This document shows, in pieces, positions 10,227 to 17,488 of a stretch of DNA of 22,641 bases. Every line of letters begins with the position of its first letter. The stretch's first letter is position 1. The stretch is from NCBI GenBank assembly GCA_001642415.1, contig LTDK01000057.1, forward strand, positions 1 through 22,641, given 5' to 3'. The notes beneath the pieces were generated by a model that saw only the letters and a list, made by a program, of their open reading frames with translations, did no database searches and had not been told where the DNA came from. The position numbers and the translations under genes are program-made. Source of the stretch: Nematocida ironsii. Its lineage: Eukaryota; Microsporidia.

Positions 10227-11306
10227 ATGAAGAGGGCGCCTGCAGGAAGAAGGGGCAGAAAGAGTGCTGCAGTACGGAAAATTCCTGAAAAGGCCCAAAA
10301 CAAAAGAGTAAAGAGAGAAGAGGAGCTAAACCATGTTGTAACTGCAGCAGAACCAGAAGTGGCACCGAAGAAAAAAACACCGTTACCTAGGTCGATAACC
10401 CTTCCCACACGGCTAGATCACATAGTGCCTTTATACAAAGAGGAGCCAGACACAGATGCAGATCTTCTTCTGACAATTCTCTGGGAGTGCAACCACGGGC
10501 ACAGTCTGCCTGCAATGGATGTTCTCTCCTGCCACACCTGCCAAAACTACTTCCAGAAGCCGAAGCATGACTTCTGTTTTCGGCGCCTCACCAAGTCCCA
10601 GGTGGAAGAAATAAGCAGAGATCCTCTTCCATTAAATGACGGAAATATCCCAGACCGCAGGGGCCTGCAGCCATTTATTCTACCGAAGCAGAAAGCCGCG
10701 CATGGCTCAAAGGAGTTCTGGATTAGCGCGAGAAAGGCGTGCGTGTCTGAAATGATATACGAGGCCCAGAAAAACAATAGTGGCATTCACGTAAAGCGGC
10801 CCTCTTCTTTGTACACAGGCTGTGAGAAGTCTGGAGAGCAGATACAGAGGGAGAGAAGGTGCTTAATTCCCTCTGACTACAGTGAAGAGAGCACCACTGA
10901 GAGCCAGACTGAAAGCGATGGGAGCATTAATACCGATGAAAGTAGCAACACTAACGAAAGTGATGAAAGTACTCCTGTGGCCACACGCACAAGTACTCCA
11001 CATACAGCACATTCTACTCACTCTTCTTCGGGTGAGAGTGTTACATTAAGGAATGGAGAAAGCACAGTGTGTGAAAAAGAGAGCGAATGTGCATCAAGCT
11101 GCTCTTCTGTACCAGGCGGGCAGAGTCCTAGTGGGAGTAGAAGTGGCCTGGATAGCAGCAGTAATAGTATAGGAGAGATGCACGATACTATGAGTAGTGA
11201 AATTACAGACGAGAGTAGTGAAAGCAGCAGTGATATGGGCATACGGCATATACTAGAGTCAGATGAGACAGACAGTGCAGAGGAGTGCACCAGTACTGAT
11301 GGCTAG
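10227..11306 (+). CDS. Basic, Cys/His-containing protein with a long Ser/Thr/Glu-rich tail, 359 aa
   Basis: The family is not recognised. From the ATG at 10227 the protein has a strongly basic head (residues 2-31, KRAPAGRRGRKS...KRVKREEE) that could act as a nuclear localisation signal. The middle has regularly placed Cys and His (C88, H90, H92, C102, C105, H114, C117) and could bind zinc, followed by a region about 120-200 with no recognised motif. From about residue 215 to the end it is almost entirely Ser, Thr, Glu, Asp and Gly and probably disordered. It is visibly richer in G and C than the neighbouring genes. The same frame extends 43 codons upstream through a hydrophobic leader without an ATG. 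With a non-AUG start it would be a secreted protein, and with the ATG at 10227 it is soluble. The position between two family-B genes may hint at a related, secreted role (inference). Confidence 0.75.
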   Translation: MKRAPAGRRGRKSAAVRKIPEKAQNKRVKREEELNHVVTAAEPEVAPKKKTPLPRSITLPTRLDHIVPLYKEEPDTDADLLLTILWECNHGHSLPAMDVLSCHTCQNYFQKPKHDFCFRRLTKSQVEEISRDPLPLNDGNIPDRRGLQPFILPKQKAAHGSKEFWISARKACVSEMIYEAQKNNSGIHVKRPSSLYTGCEKSGEQIQRERRCLIPSDYSEESTTESQTESDGSINTDESSNTNESDESTPVATRTSTPHTAHSTHSSSGESVTLRNGESTVCEKESECASSCSSVPGGQSPSGSRSGLDSSSNSIGEMHDTMSSEITDESSESSSDMGIRHILESDETDSAEECTSTDG

Positions 11307-11771
11307 ATCTGCAGACTTTTGTTTAAGTGTGCATTATAGTATACTCTGTGTATTTTCTGTGTATAAAGTATTTTTATTTCTCTCTTTTTGTGCTAATACA
11401 TACCGTGTATTAGTGCTGTATAGTATGTATCAGGCCTTCTTCTATGTTCTGGCTTCTTCTATGCATACTGTGTGCTAGTTATTGTACTTACATACACGCT
11501 TTAATTAAACTATAGCCTGGTATAACCCTAAATAACCCAGAAAATATCTGGTGGATAAGACACTGCACTTTTTCCATTGTCGTGCAGTTGCCTGTCTTCT
11601 ACTATTCCAAACTCTGTGCTGTATTTCATATGTACCTAGTAATAAATTGTTTATAATGTATTTAGAGTATTTTGTTCTTCTTCTGATAATATATATGTGT
11701 TTTCGGGTGTGTTTTTATACAGTTGTTTTTATTCCAATGTATTTTAAATTTATATAATGTGTACATGTGAG

Positions 11772-11783
11772 TATTTCGGGTTA
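11772..11783 (+). promoter_or_regulatory. Copy of recurrent intergenic motif TATTTCGGGTTA
   Basis: This copy is an exact 12-base match to the inverted copy at 4599-4610. It lies 466 bp after the stop of the 10227 gene, in that gene's sense orientation. Its role is unknown. Confidence 0.35.
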
Positions 11784-12184
11784 TATACACATTATAAATT
11801 TATTTTCTTTTTATTCTACACATATAATACAGATAAAAGCAAACCTAGACTAATTTGAATGCTGGCTGGTGAGAAAACATACAGACAGGATAAATAGAGG
11901 AGTATTTAAATCAAAAAGGATACATATGTCTATGGAGTAGACCAGGTAAAGAAAACACAAGCAAAGAGAGTATATATAAAAGAATTCTATAAAAAAGATA
12001 TATAAAAGAAAGAGGTGGAGTAAAAGAAAAAGCTAGAATACACTAAAGTATGCAATAGACATAAATAAAATTTATTTGAAGAAGATAGAGTATAATAAGT
12101 AGACAGAGTACAATAGACCTACTTTTTCTCTTTATACAAGCAAGATATGTAGATATTTAATCACAAGGGAGTAAATACTATTTA

Positions 12185-12196
12185 TATTTCGGGTAT
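12185..12196 (+). promoter_or_regulatory. Copy of recurrent intergenic motif (TATTTCGGGTAT)
   Basis: It matches the 12-base consensus at the first 10 positions. It lies about 270 bp before the start at 12468. Its role is unknown. Confidence 0.3.
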
Positions 12197-12391
12197 TAAA
12201 CACACAATCAAATAGATAGTTATGTGCAAGAATTCATACATATTTTATTTTAGGATATTTATACGTGCGTGATTGAAAGGCTATAATCAGAAATCAATAT
12301 AACCCAAAATATATTTATGCTTTGCATATACTATGAGATATTCTAGAAATGTAAATAATCCATATATACTAGCCGTACATCTTTTTATTTA

Positions 12392-12403
12392 CAGCCCGAA
12401 ATT
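12392..12403 (-). promoter_or_regulatory. Inverted copy of recurrent intergenic motif (AATTTCGGGCTG)
   Basis: The plus strand reads CAGCCCGAAATT, which keeps the TTTCGGG core. It lies about 65 bp before the start at 12468, close enough to be a promoter element for that gene. Its role is unknown. Confidence 0.3.
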
Positions 12404-12467
12404 CTAAAGTATCCTCAAATATCATTTGATTGCTGGCATTATAATTAATAGAAGACTTTTTCAGGGC

Positions 12468-13778
12468 ATGCCGCACTTTTACAAATATAAACAGAAGTAC
12501 CTGAGAGCCGTTCTCACTATTGGAGTAATGGCTGTATTTTGCATTATCGTATGGGCAAGTATTAGTTTCTGCACGCCAGCAAAAGAGCAGAGCCAAGAGG
12601 TGTCTGCTGTGATAAAAGAAGGGGATAGCAAGTACAATGGCAGTTCAGAATCTATAGGATTGTCTGTGCCTCAAAAACAAACTTTGTGTGACATACACCA
12701 TAGCACAGTGGTGCATAGTAATATAGAAAAAAATAAATGCACTTGTGCAGAGAACTGTGTAAATAAAAAGAGTAATGAAAAAGAGCAAGCTAGCATAAAA
12801 AAGAACACAGAAACAATAGAGCCAACAGCGAGCAAACAGGCACTAATAAAAGCAAAGAAGTGCAATTTAGACAAAGTTAATGTGAGTAAGGGTGTGAATA
12901 ATTCAAAGAATAGACTTAATACAAATAACAGCCCGGTTATAAAGAATACTTCTACCACATATAGTAACCATGTAAATAGCAACATGAAAATGATACAGCT
13001 TACAGAGGATGAAAAGAAGTTAAAAGAAATAAGTGGGCTTCTTTTAGATGAAACTATAGATAGAAAGACGGTGAATTATTTAGAGACTAAGCTTATTAGA
13101 AAAGGTGCAAGTAATGATGAAGAGAAGAGTTTTCTAATGGACGTGGCATGCGTGGAAAACAAAAATAATAGCGAATGCAAGGAGTGCAATAGTTTATATA
13201 GAAGCGTGTTGGATTGGCTGAGCACGCAAGTAGTCTGGCCAGAGTTAACTAATTCAGATGTCCTGTGCAGGCAGTTTACACAGAACATAAAAAAACTAGG
13301 ATGGAAGAACAATAATGTAAATCCAAATCTAATTAAAACTCAGCAGCAAATCAGCATTGTTATAAAGAGTCCAGCGGGTAAGAAGGCGATATATACAGTG
13401 GACTTAGAGCAGGAAAAGATATACACAATGTTCAGAGCAGGCAGCATTAGTGTGAACAAGAGGGAAATATACCTAATTGATGGCAAAGAAATCAATATAT
13501 TACCAATTCAAGCAGTCTCTGTCTCTACTGACACTAAAAGCATTCCTATAGAACACAAGAAGGGCATGCATAATAAACAAAATTCACAGAAAATTGAGTG
13601 TGAAGTTGTGATTATACAGGATTTAGAGGTTATACACGCCAAAACTGCCAGAAATGAGAATAATACTGAAACAAAAATTATGTCTGCACAGATACAGAAG
13701 AAATTTACTATGGTAGTTAAAAAGAGATCGCTATACCGCAAAGATGAGACTGTTAAATTGTCCTGGTTGTTTGGATAG
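12468..13778 (+). CDS. Family-B protein, divergent: signal anchor, Lys/Asn/Ser linker, conserved domain, extra C-terminal region, 436 aa
   Basis: The ATG at 12468 is chosen; the frame is open 14 codons further upstream but only to a TTG. Residues 14-35 are a strong hydrophobic segment (VLTIGVMAVFCIIVWASISFC) after a basic N-terminus, which fits a type II signal anchor or signal peptide. Residues 36-180 are a Lys/Asn/Ser/Thr-rich linker with a small Cys cluster (CTCAENC, 91-97). The family domain starts near 187 with ISGLLLDETI and continues with SVLDWLSTQVVW (246-257) and FTQNIKKL (270). It is followed by FRAGSISVNKREIYL and a C-terminal extension of about 90 residues that is absent from the 8529 gene. 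The linker is basic and Asn-rich where the 8529 paralog is acidic and Ser-rich, so linkers diverge faster than the domain. AATAAA lies at 13904-13909. Confidence 0.82.
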   Translation: MPHFYKYKQKYLRAVLTIGVMAVFCIIVWASISFCTPAKEQSQEVSAVIKEGDSKYNGSSESIGLSVPQKQTLCDIHHSTVVHSNIEKNKCTCAENCVNKKSNEKEQASIKKNTETIEPTASKQALIKAKKCNLDKVNVSKGVNNSKNRLNTNNSPVIKNTSTTYSNHVNSNMKMIQLTEDEKKLKEISGLLLDETIDRKTVNYLETKLIRKGASNDEEKSFLMDVACVENKNNSECKECNSLYRSVLDWLSTQVVWPELTNSDVLCRQFTQNIKKLGWKNNNVNPNLIKTQQQISIVIKSPAGKKAIYTVDLEQEKIYTMFRAGSISVNKREIYLIDGKEINILPIQAVSVSTDTKSIPIEHKKGMHNKQNSQKIECEVVIIQDLEVIHAKTARNENNTETKIMSAQIQKKFTMVVKKRSLYRKDETVKLSWLFG

Positions 13779-14107
13779 CTGTTGATATTTGAATGTACTC
13801 CAATGGTTTCTTATGCGGCCAGAGTAAATATTCGATTTTTTCTTATGCAGATGGTTTTTTTCCGGAGCATTATTCATTACTAGAGACTGTATAAAGAAGT
13901 AGCAATAAAAATTAAAGTATAATTTATCCCATAACTTATAATTACAACAATTATTCTATCAAACATGTGTAAACCCACTGCAGGACATCAAAAGATGTAT
14001 TAGACAGTTACTATATATATTGCATAATGCACATTCTTCTGTTTGATCTAATCATACATGTTTTATCTACTTCACAAAGCATTCGGTAAACATGCAAGTA
14101 TAAATTC

Positions 14108-14119
14108 AATTTCGGGTTA
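14108..14119 (+). promoter_or_regulatory. Copy of recurrent intergenic motif (AATTTCGGGTTA)
   Basis: It matches the exact pair (4599-4610 and 11772-11783) at 11 of 12 bases. It lies 330 bp after the stop at 13778 and about 145 bp before the next start. Its role is unknown. Confidence 0.35.
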
Positions 14120-14253
14120 TTTTTGACATTGGATCTCAAAATAAGTGCATGTTCTGAATTTAATGAGTATTGGCGTGTACTAATGAAAAATTATAAAAAA
14201 TCAACTATGATTAAGATTTGCTATATAAAAAGCTAAAATTTGGACACATGTTA

Positions 14254-14257
14254 CCCC
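14254..14257 (+). promoter_or_regulatory. CCC-type element just upstream of the 14264 start
   Basis: ACCCCGTGTAA directly precedes the ATG. Microsporidian genes often have a CCC-like or GGG-like motif within a few tens of bases of the start codon, associated with very short 5' leaders. This supports the chosen start. Confidence 0.4.
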
Positions 14258-14263
14258 GTGTAA

Positions 14264-16447
14264 ATGGCGAATTATAGAAGAACAAATAAAGAGGTAAGAA
14301 TTTACTCACTACTGTGTGCAATTGTCTACGCGCTACTACACACTATACCACTTAGTATGGATAAGAATCGGGTTGTTGAACAAAATAAAAGCAAGCTTAT
14401 ATATGCACCAAGCAGTATGTATGTACATGCAGCATCAAATAAAACAATTACTACTAAATCAGCGGCAGATGAGCGCATACAATGGAGAAAACCTATAAAA
14501 CAGCTGAGCAATCTAGTAAAGACACCTGGAAAGGTAATAATAAAAGGAGGTGTCACTAATGCAGGCAGTGCAGTCAGTGCAAATGTTTCCGTAGAAAAGA
14601 AGTCACATAAAGAAGAAAAGTGGTCTTCCTCTAAAAATACAGTCTACAAAAAGGAACCTATGCAAAAAGAGAATAATACAGAATTTGTGCAGAGTATTGG
14701 GGGTATTTCACAGAAAACAGCTATAGAGCCACAATCAGCGGGTTTGGTAGGCTATTCTAATAAACAGGCGCAGATAATAGAGAACTTAAATGCAATGTAC
14801 ATCTCTGCACACAGTGAAGAAGACAAAGAGATAATAGGCCTTTTATACAAAATTGCACAGAAGCATTCTTATTTGTTAAAGCATATGAAGGCTCTTGATT
14901 CTATAATGGTTAATAAAATTATTATAAATAAAGATGAAGTGGTGGTTGAGTGCACCAGAGACACCAACCGTAGAGACACAAAAACATTATCGGATGTACT
15001 ACATGCGTGTAGTAAAGGTATAACCATAGATGAGTGCAGAGGTGGTGAAGATACCACCATGTCTCTTTATATTTCACAGCCGGTACTCACACAGACTATT
15101 TCTTTGATCAACCACGTGCTGTTTATATACTGCAGTTCAAGCAGAGGAGGAGTGGCTTGTTTATCGCTGAGCGGGTTCAAATTCGGGCCAACCGAGGATT
15201 TATTTATAGAATACACAATATTTTCATTGATAGAGGGCCTCTCTCTGTCTAGCACCTCAATTTATTCCAGCGGGCTGAATATGCTGTGTGTCTATTCCAA
15301 CATAAGAAAGCTTTCTTTTTGTGAAGGTACCTCTGTGAAGTTCAACCATGCTTTAGATCTAAGTTTTCAGAATTTAGAAAGGCTAGAACTATCTGACATT
15401 CACAGGTACTATGCAGACTGGGTGCTCAGTGGGACAAAGTCGTGCTCTACTCTTAAAGAAATAGAGATATCTAACATTAATTGCATGGAGACACGGACGC
15501 TAAACAAGCTAGGCAATCTTGATAAAATAACATCATTCAGTCTTAGGAATGTGGTCTTCAATGGCGCTCCAAACTTTGGATTCCTTAAGCACATGCGCGA
15601 ACTTCAAACTCTGCGCATGGAAAATATTTTCTACTCATACACTGAGCAGCTCAAGCTAAAAGAGTTGAGTGAAGTTAAAAACACCACCAGGTATTTAAAC
15701 CTAGACACTGTGCCAAAAACCCATTCTATATCAGGTCAAGCAGGAAAAGGGGCAGTTACCACACTCTTGGTAGCAGAAGAGAATAGAAAGGTAGGCGGGT
15801 GTATCTCTCCAACAACAGTATACGTGGACAGCAAATTATACAAGGACTTAGGGCTGTGTGAAATAAAGCCAAGAAAAGAAGAAGAGTATACAATATCGAT
15901 TTCATTTGCACAGGAGGTGATAGAACAAATTGTGATAAATTCAATTGTAGTTGAGTTTATCCTGACCAGTGCACAGACTCATCTTGAAATTACCTGTAAT
16001 CCAATTACACAGGCCATGCAAACTACTCTTGAGTATATTAAGTGCATTGATTTCCCTTTTTTAGCGCAAGATACTATTAAGGATATAACTCTAGTGAGTT
16101 GGATTAAAGAGCCCAGTAAAGACAGTATATGCAGTGTTTTCTCAGACCAGATATTTAGGTATGCATCATATAGCGCTGTTAGATCGATATACATAATATC
16201 CCCAAGCACACCACTAACAATGGACGTATGCAGAATCGCGGTGTTCACCAGTAGCATGCCGGATCTTAAAGAAATAAGCATGGCCAATGTTTTATTTGTC
16301 ATGCGCAGCGGAGTGCCAGAAAACAGCAATGAGGAGCAAATTATGCGAGTATACTTAGAGCGCATTCAGACGAAAGGCTCAAATACATTTAAATGTATGT
16401 TTGTAAAGGGTGAAAACGGTTTAGAAATAGTGAATACTATTGAATAA
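14264..16447 (+). CDS. Predicted secreted protein with leucine-rich-repeat-like strands, 727 aa
   Basis: The function is unknown. Residues 12-32 (VRIYSLLCAIVYALLHTIPLS region) form a signal-peptide-like segment. Residues 35-165 are Lys/Ser/Thr-rich and probably disordered. From about 295 to 480 there are spaced strand-like units of the LxxLxLxx type: LSLSGFKF, IEGLSLSSTSI, IRKLSFCEG, LERLELSDI, LKEIEISNI, ITSFSLRNV and LQTLRMENI. They are separated by roughly 20-35 residues, suggesting an irregular leucine-rich-repeat solenoid. A second similar stretch is at about 605-690 (IKDITLVS, VRSIYIIS, LKEISMANV). LRR proteins are usually protein-binding scaffolds, so a host-protein binding role is possible but inferred. 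The stop codon overlaps an AATAAA (16443-16448), so the 3' UTR could be very short. Confidence 0.85.
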   Translation: MANYRRTNKEVRIYSLLCAIVYALLHTIPLSMDKNRVVEQNKSKLIYAPSSMYVHAASNKTITTKSAADERIQWRKPIKQLSNLVKTPGKVIIKGGVTNAGSAVSANVSVEKKSHKEEKWSSSKNTVYKKEPMQKENNTEFVQSIGGISQKTAIEPQSAGLVGYSNKQAQIIENLNAMYISAHSEEDKEIIGLLYKIAQKHSYLLKHMKALDSIMVNKIIINKDEVVVECTRDTNRRDTKTLSDVLHACSKGITIDECRGGEDTTMSLYISQPVLTQTISLINHVLFIYCSSSRGGVACLSLSGFKFGPTEDLFIEYTIFSLIEGLSLSSTSIYSSGLNMLCVYSNIRKLSFCEGTSVKFNHALDLSFQNLERLELSDIHRYYADWVLSGTKSCSTLKEIEISNINCMETRTLNKLGNLDKITSFSLRNVVFNGAPNFGFLKHMRELQTLRMENIFYSYTEQLKLKELSEVKNTTRYLNLDTVPKTHSISGQAGKGAVTTLLVAEENRKVGGCISPTTVYVDSKLYKDLGLCEIKPRKEEEYTISISFAQEVIEQIVINSIVVEFILTSAQTHLEITCNPITQAMQTTLEYIKCIDFPFLAQDTIKDITLVSWIKEPSKDSICSVFSDQIFRYASYSAVRSIYIISPSTPLTMDVCRIAVFTSSMPDLKEISMANVLFVMRSGVPENSNEEQIMRVYLERIQTKGSNTFKCMFVKGENGLEIVNTIE

Positions 16448-16556
16448 AAAGACAATTCACACTTAGTACATGAATAATAGAGTGTGCACTATGCTCAACT
16501 ATGTCTAATCTATTTCTATGTGAATGAAATACCGGGTGGTTATATTAGGAATGCCA

Positions 16557-16572
16557 GGTTATTTCGGAGTAT
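16557..16572 (+). promoter_or_regulatory. Variant of the recurrent motif, GGTTATTTCGGAGTAT
   Basis: It matches GGTTATTTCGGTGTAT at 579-594 at 15 of 16 bases. Both copies lie 3' of a stop codon by nearly the same distance (about 110 and 102 bases) and in sense orientation, which would fit a 3'-end element. Confidence 0.35.
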
Positions 16573-16858
16573 TTAAAGAATGTAAATATTATATATTGTG
16601 AGCTATAGATGATTTATTAAAAATAAAGTATTCTTTATGCTTTACATATATTATTATAGAGAAAGTAAAATAAAAAATGATAAATGGAAGAAACAGAAAG
16701 GACTAACAAACCAGAATACATATGGGAATAAGGAAAAGGTTTACTAAAGCATGCAAGCCATATTGTGATCACAACAAAGCGGCATAATTAATACGATTTC
16801 AGTTATCTCTTAAACCAGCACGAGCTGAATAGAGCTCTGTCTTTATTTGAGGGCAGTA

Positions 16859-17119
16859 ATGCCATTTATTATGTGCTGCTGCTTTTCTGTGTATTTATTC
16901 ATATTTCTAGGAAATATCATGAAAATCTTAAATCTACTTATATTTAAATTTCTTGTAGTATACCTAGTGTCTTGCTATTTATTTTATAATAGCAGATCTT
17001 ACTGTTTTTTTAGACAGGCCATGCTACATATTGGTGTAAAATGCATAACAACTCGAAATTTATTCTTTATACACTTAGATGACATGAGCAGATGCTGTCT
17101 ATATGACGTGGTGTTTTAG
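16859..17119 (+). CDS. Possible small hydrophobic, Cys-containing protein, 86 aa
   Basis: An ATG frame encodes a mostly hydrophobic peptide (CCCFSVYLFIFLGNIM and LLIFKFLVVYLVSCYLFY) with two possible membrane segments and several Cys. No paralog is in the window. T-rich DNA makes hydrophobic frames by chance, so this may not be a gene. It lies between convergent genes with no clear start-proximal signal. Confidence 0.22.
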   Translation: MPFIMCCCFSVYLFIFLGNIMKILNLLIFKFLVVYLVSCYLFYNSRSYCFFRQAMLHIGVKCITTRNLFFIHLDDMSRCCLYDVVF

Positions 17120-17276
17120 GATATGAAAGTAACAATTTACAGTAGAAAGAACATTTACACCAAAAATATTTAAATTGAGTATATTACAATAGAGCATACA
17201 TGGAATAAATAATGTTTTTATTTTACACAGGCTACTTATATACTGAAATAATTAAGAGAGAATAATTAAAGTGAAA

Positions 17277-17288
17277 TAACCCGAAATT
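17277..17288 (-). promoter_or_regulatory. Inverted copy of recurrent motif (AATTTCGGGTTA)
   Basis: The plus strand reads TAACCCGAAATT. It lies about 150 bases downstream of the 3' end of the minus-strand gene and is in that gene's sense orientation, like most other copies relative to their upstream genes. Confidence 0.35.
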
Positions 17289-17407
17289 CTGTCTGAACAT
17301 AACAAATATATATTCGTCAATTTATCATGTTAATTATCTAAAGAAAGAAGATCTTTTTAAAGATGTGGACGAAAATAGCAGAGGCAGCAAGAAACATTAT
17401 AAATAAT

Positions 17408-17488
17408 GGTGGTTAACTTACTTCGTTAGTGCATGGTGGTTAACTTACTTCGTTAGTGCATGATGGTTGACTCACTTCGTTAGTGCAT
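17408..17488. repeat. 27-bp tandem repeat, three units, spanning the stop codon of the minus-strand gene
   Basis: Units are at 17408-17434, 17435-17461 and 17462-17488. The first two are identical; the third differs at 3 positions, and a partial fourth (GGTGGTG) follows. On the minus strand each unit encodes CTNEVS. In the unit at 17462-17488 the next codon is CAA (Gln, continuing QPS). In the unit at 17435-17461 it is TAA, the gene's stop. The unit at 17408-17434 is therefore beyond the coding region. Confidence 0.9.

Larger units (their letters stand above)
11307..12467. other. Long intergenic region dense in the TTTCGGG motif, with a purine-rich tract
   Basis: This is the longest gap in the window. 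T-rich open frames at 11263-11478 and 11551-11757 look hydrophobic only because of base composition; the second begins with GTG, and neither is supported. Copies or near-copies of the recurrent motif occur at about 11521-11545 (TAACCCTAAATAACCC), 11700, 11772-11783, 12185-12196, 12300 and 12392-12403. About 11827-12120 is conspicuously A/G-rich on the plus strand. TTTATGCTTTGCATATA near 12315 resembles TTTATGCTTTACATATA near 16637. Confidence 0.5.
13779..14263. other. Intergenic region with a motif copy and a CCC-type start-proximal element
   Basis: No gene is supported. AATTTCGGGTTA (14108-14119) is a near-exact motif copy. GCTAAAATTTGG (about 14232) and CCCC (14254-14257, 6 bases before the ATG) resemble the AAATTT-like and CCC-like signals described upstream of microsporidian start codons. 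Confidence 0.5.
16448..17439. other. Intergenic region between convergent genes
   Basis: It contains motif variants at 16557-16572 and 17277-17288, a purine-rich patch near 16660-16750, one weak ORF at 16859-17119 and, at its right end, the first unit of the 27-bp repeat. No RNA gene was recognised. Confidence 0.5.

Noticed and set aside
11263..11757. Two T-rich hydrophobic frames after the 10227 gene
   Set aside because: The first overlaps the end of a well-supported gene in another frame and the second has no ATG start; hydrophobicity is explained by T-richness.
17408..17488. CRISPR-like or satellite array
   Set aside because: Units are directly adjacent without spacers, only three in number, and in frame with a coding sequence.
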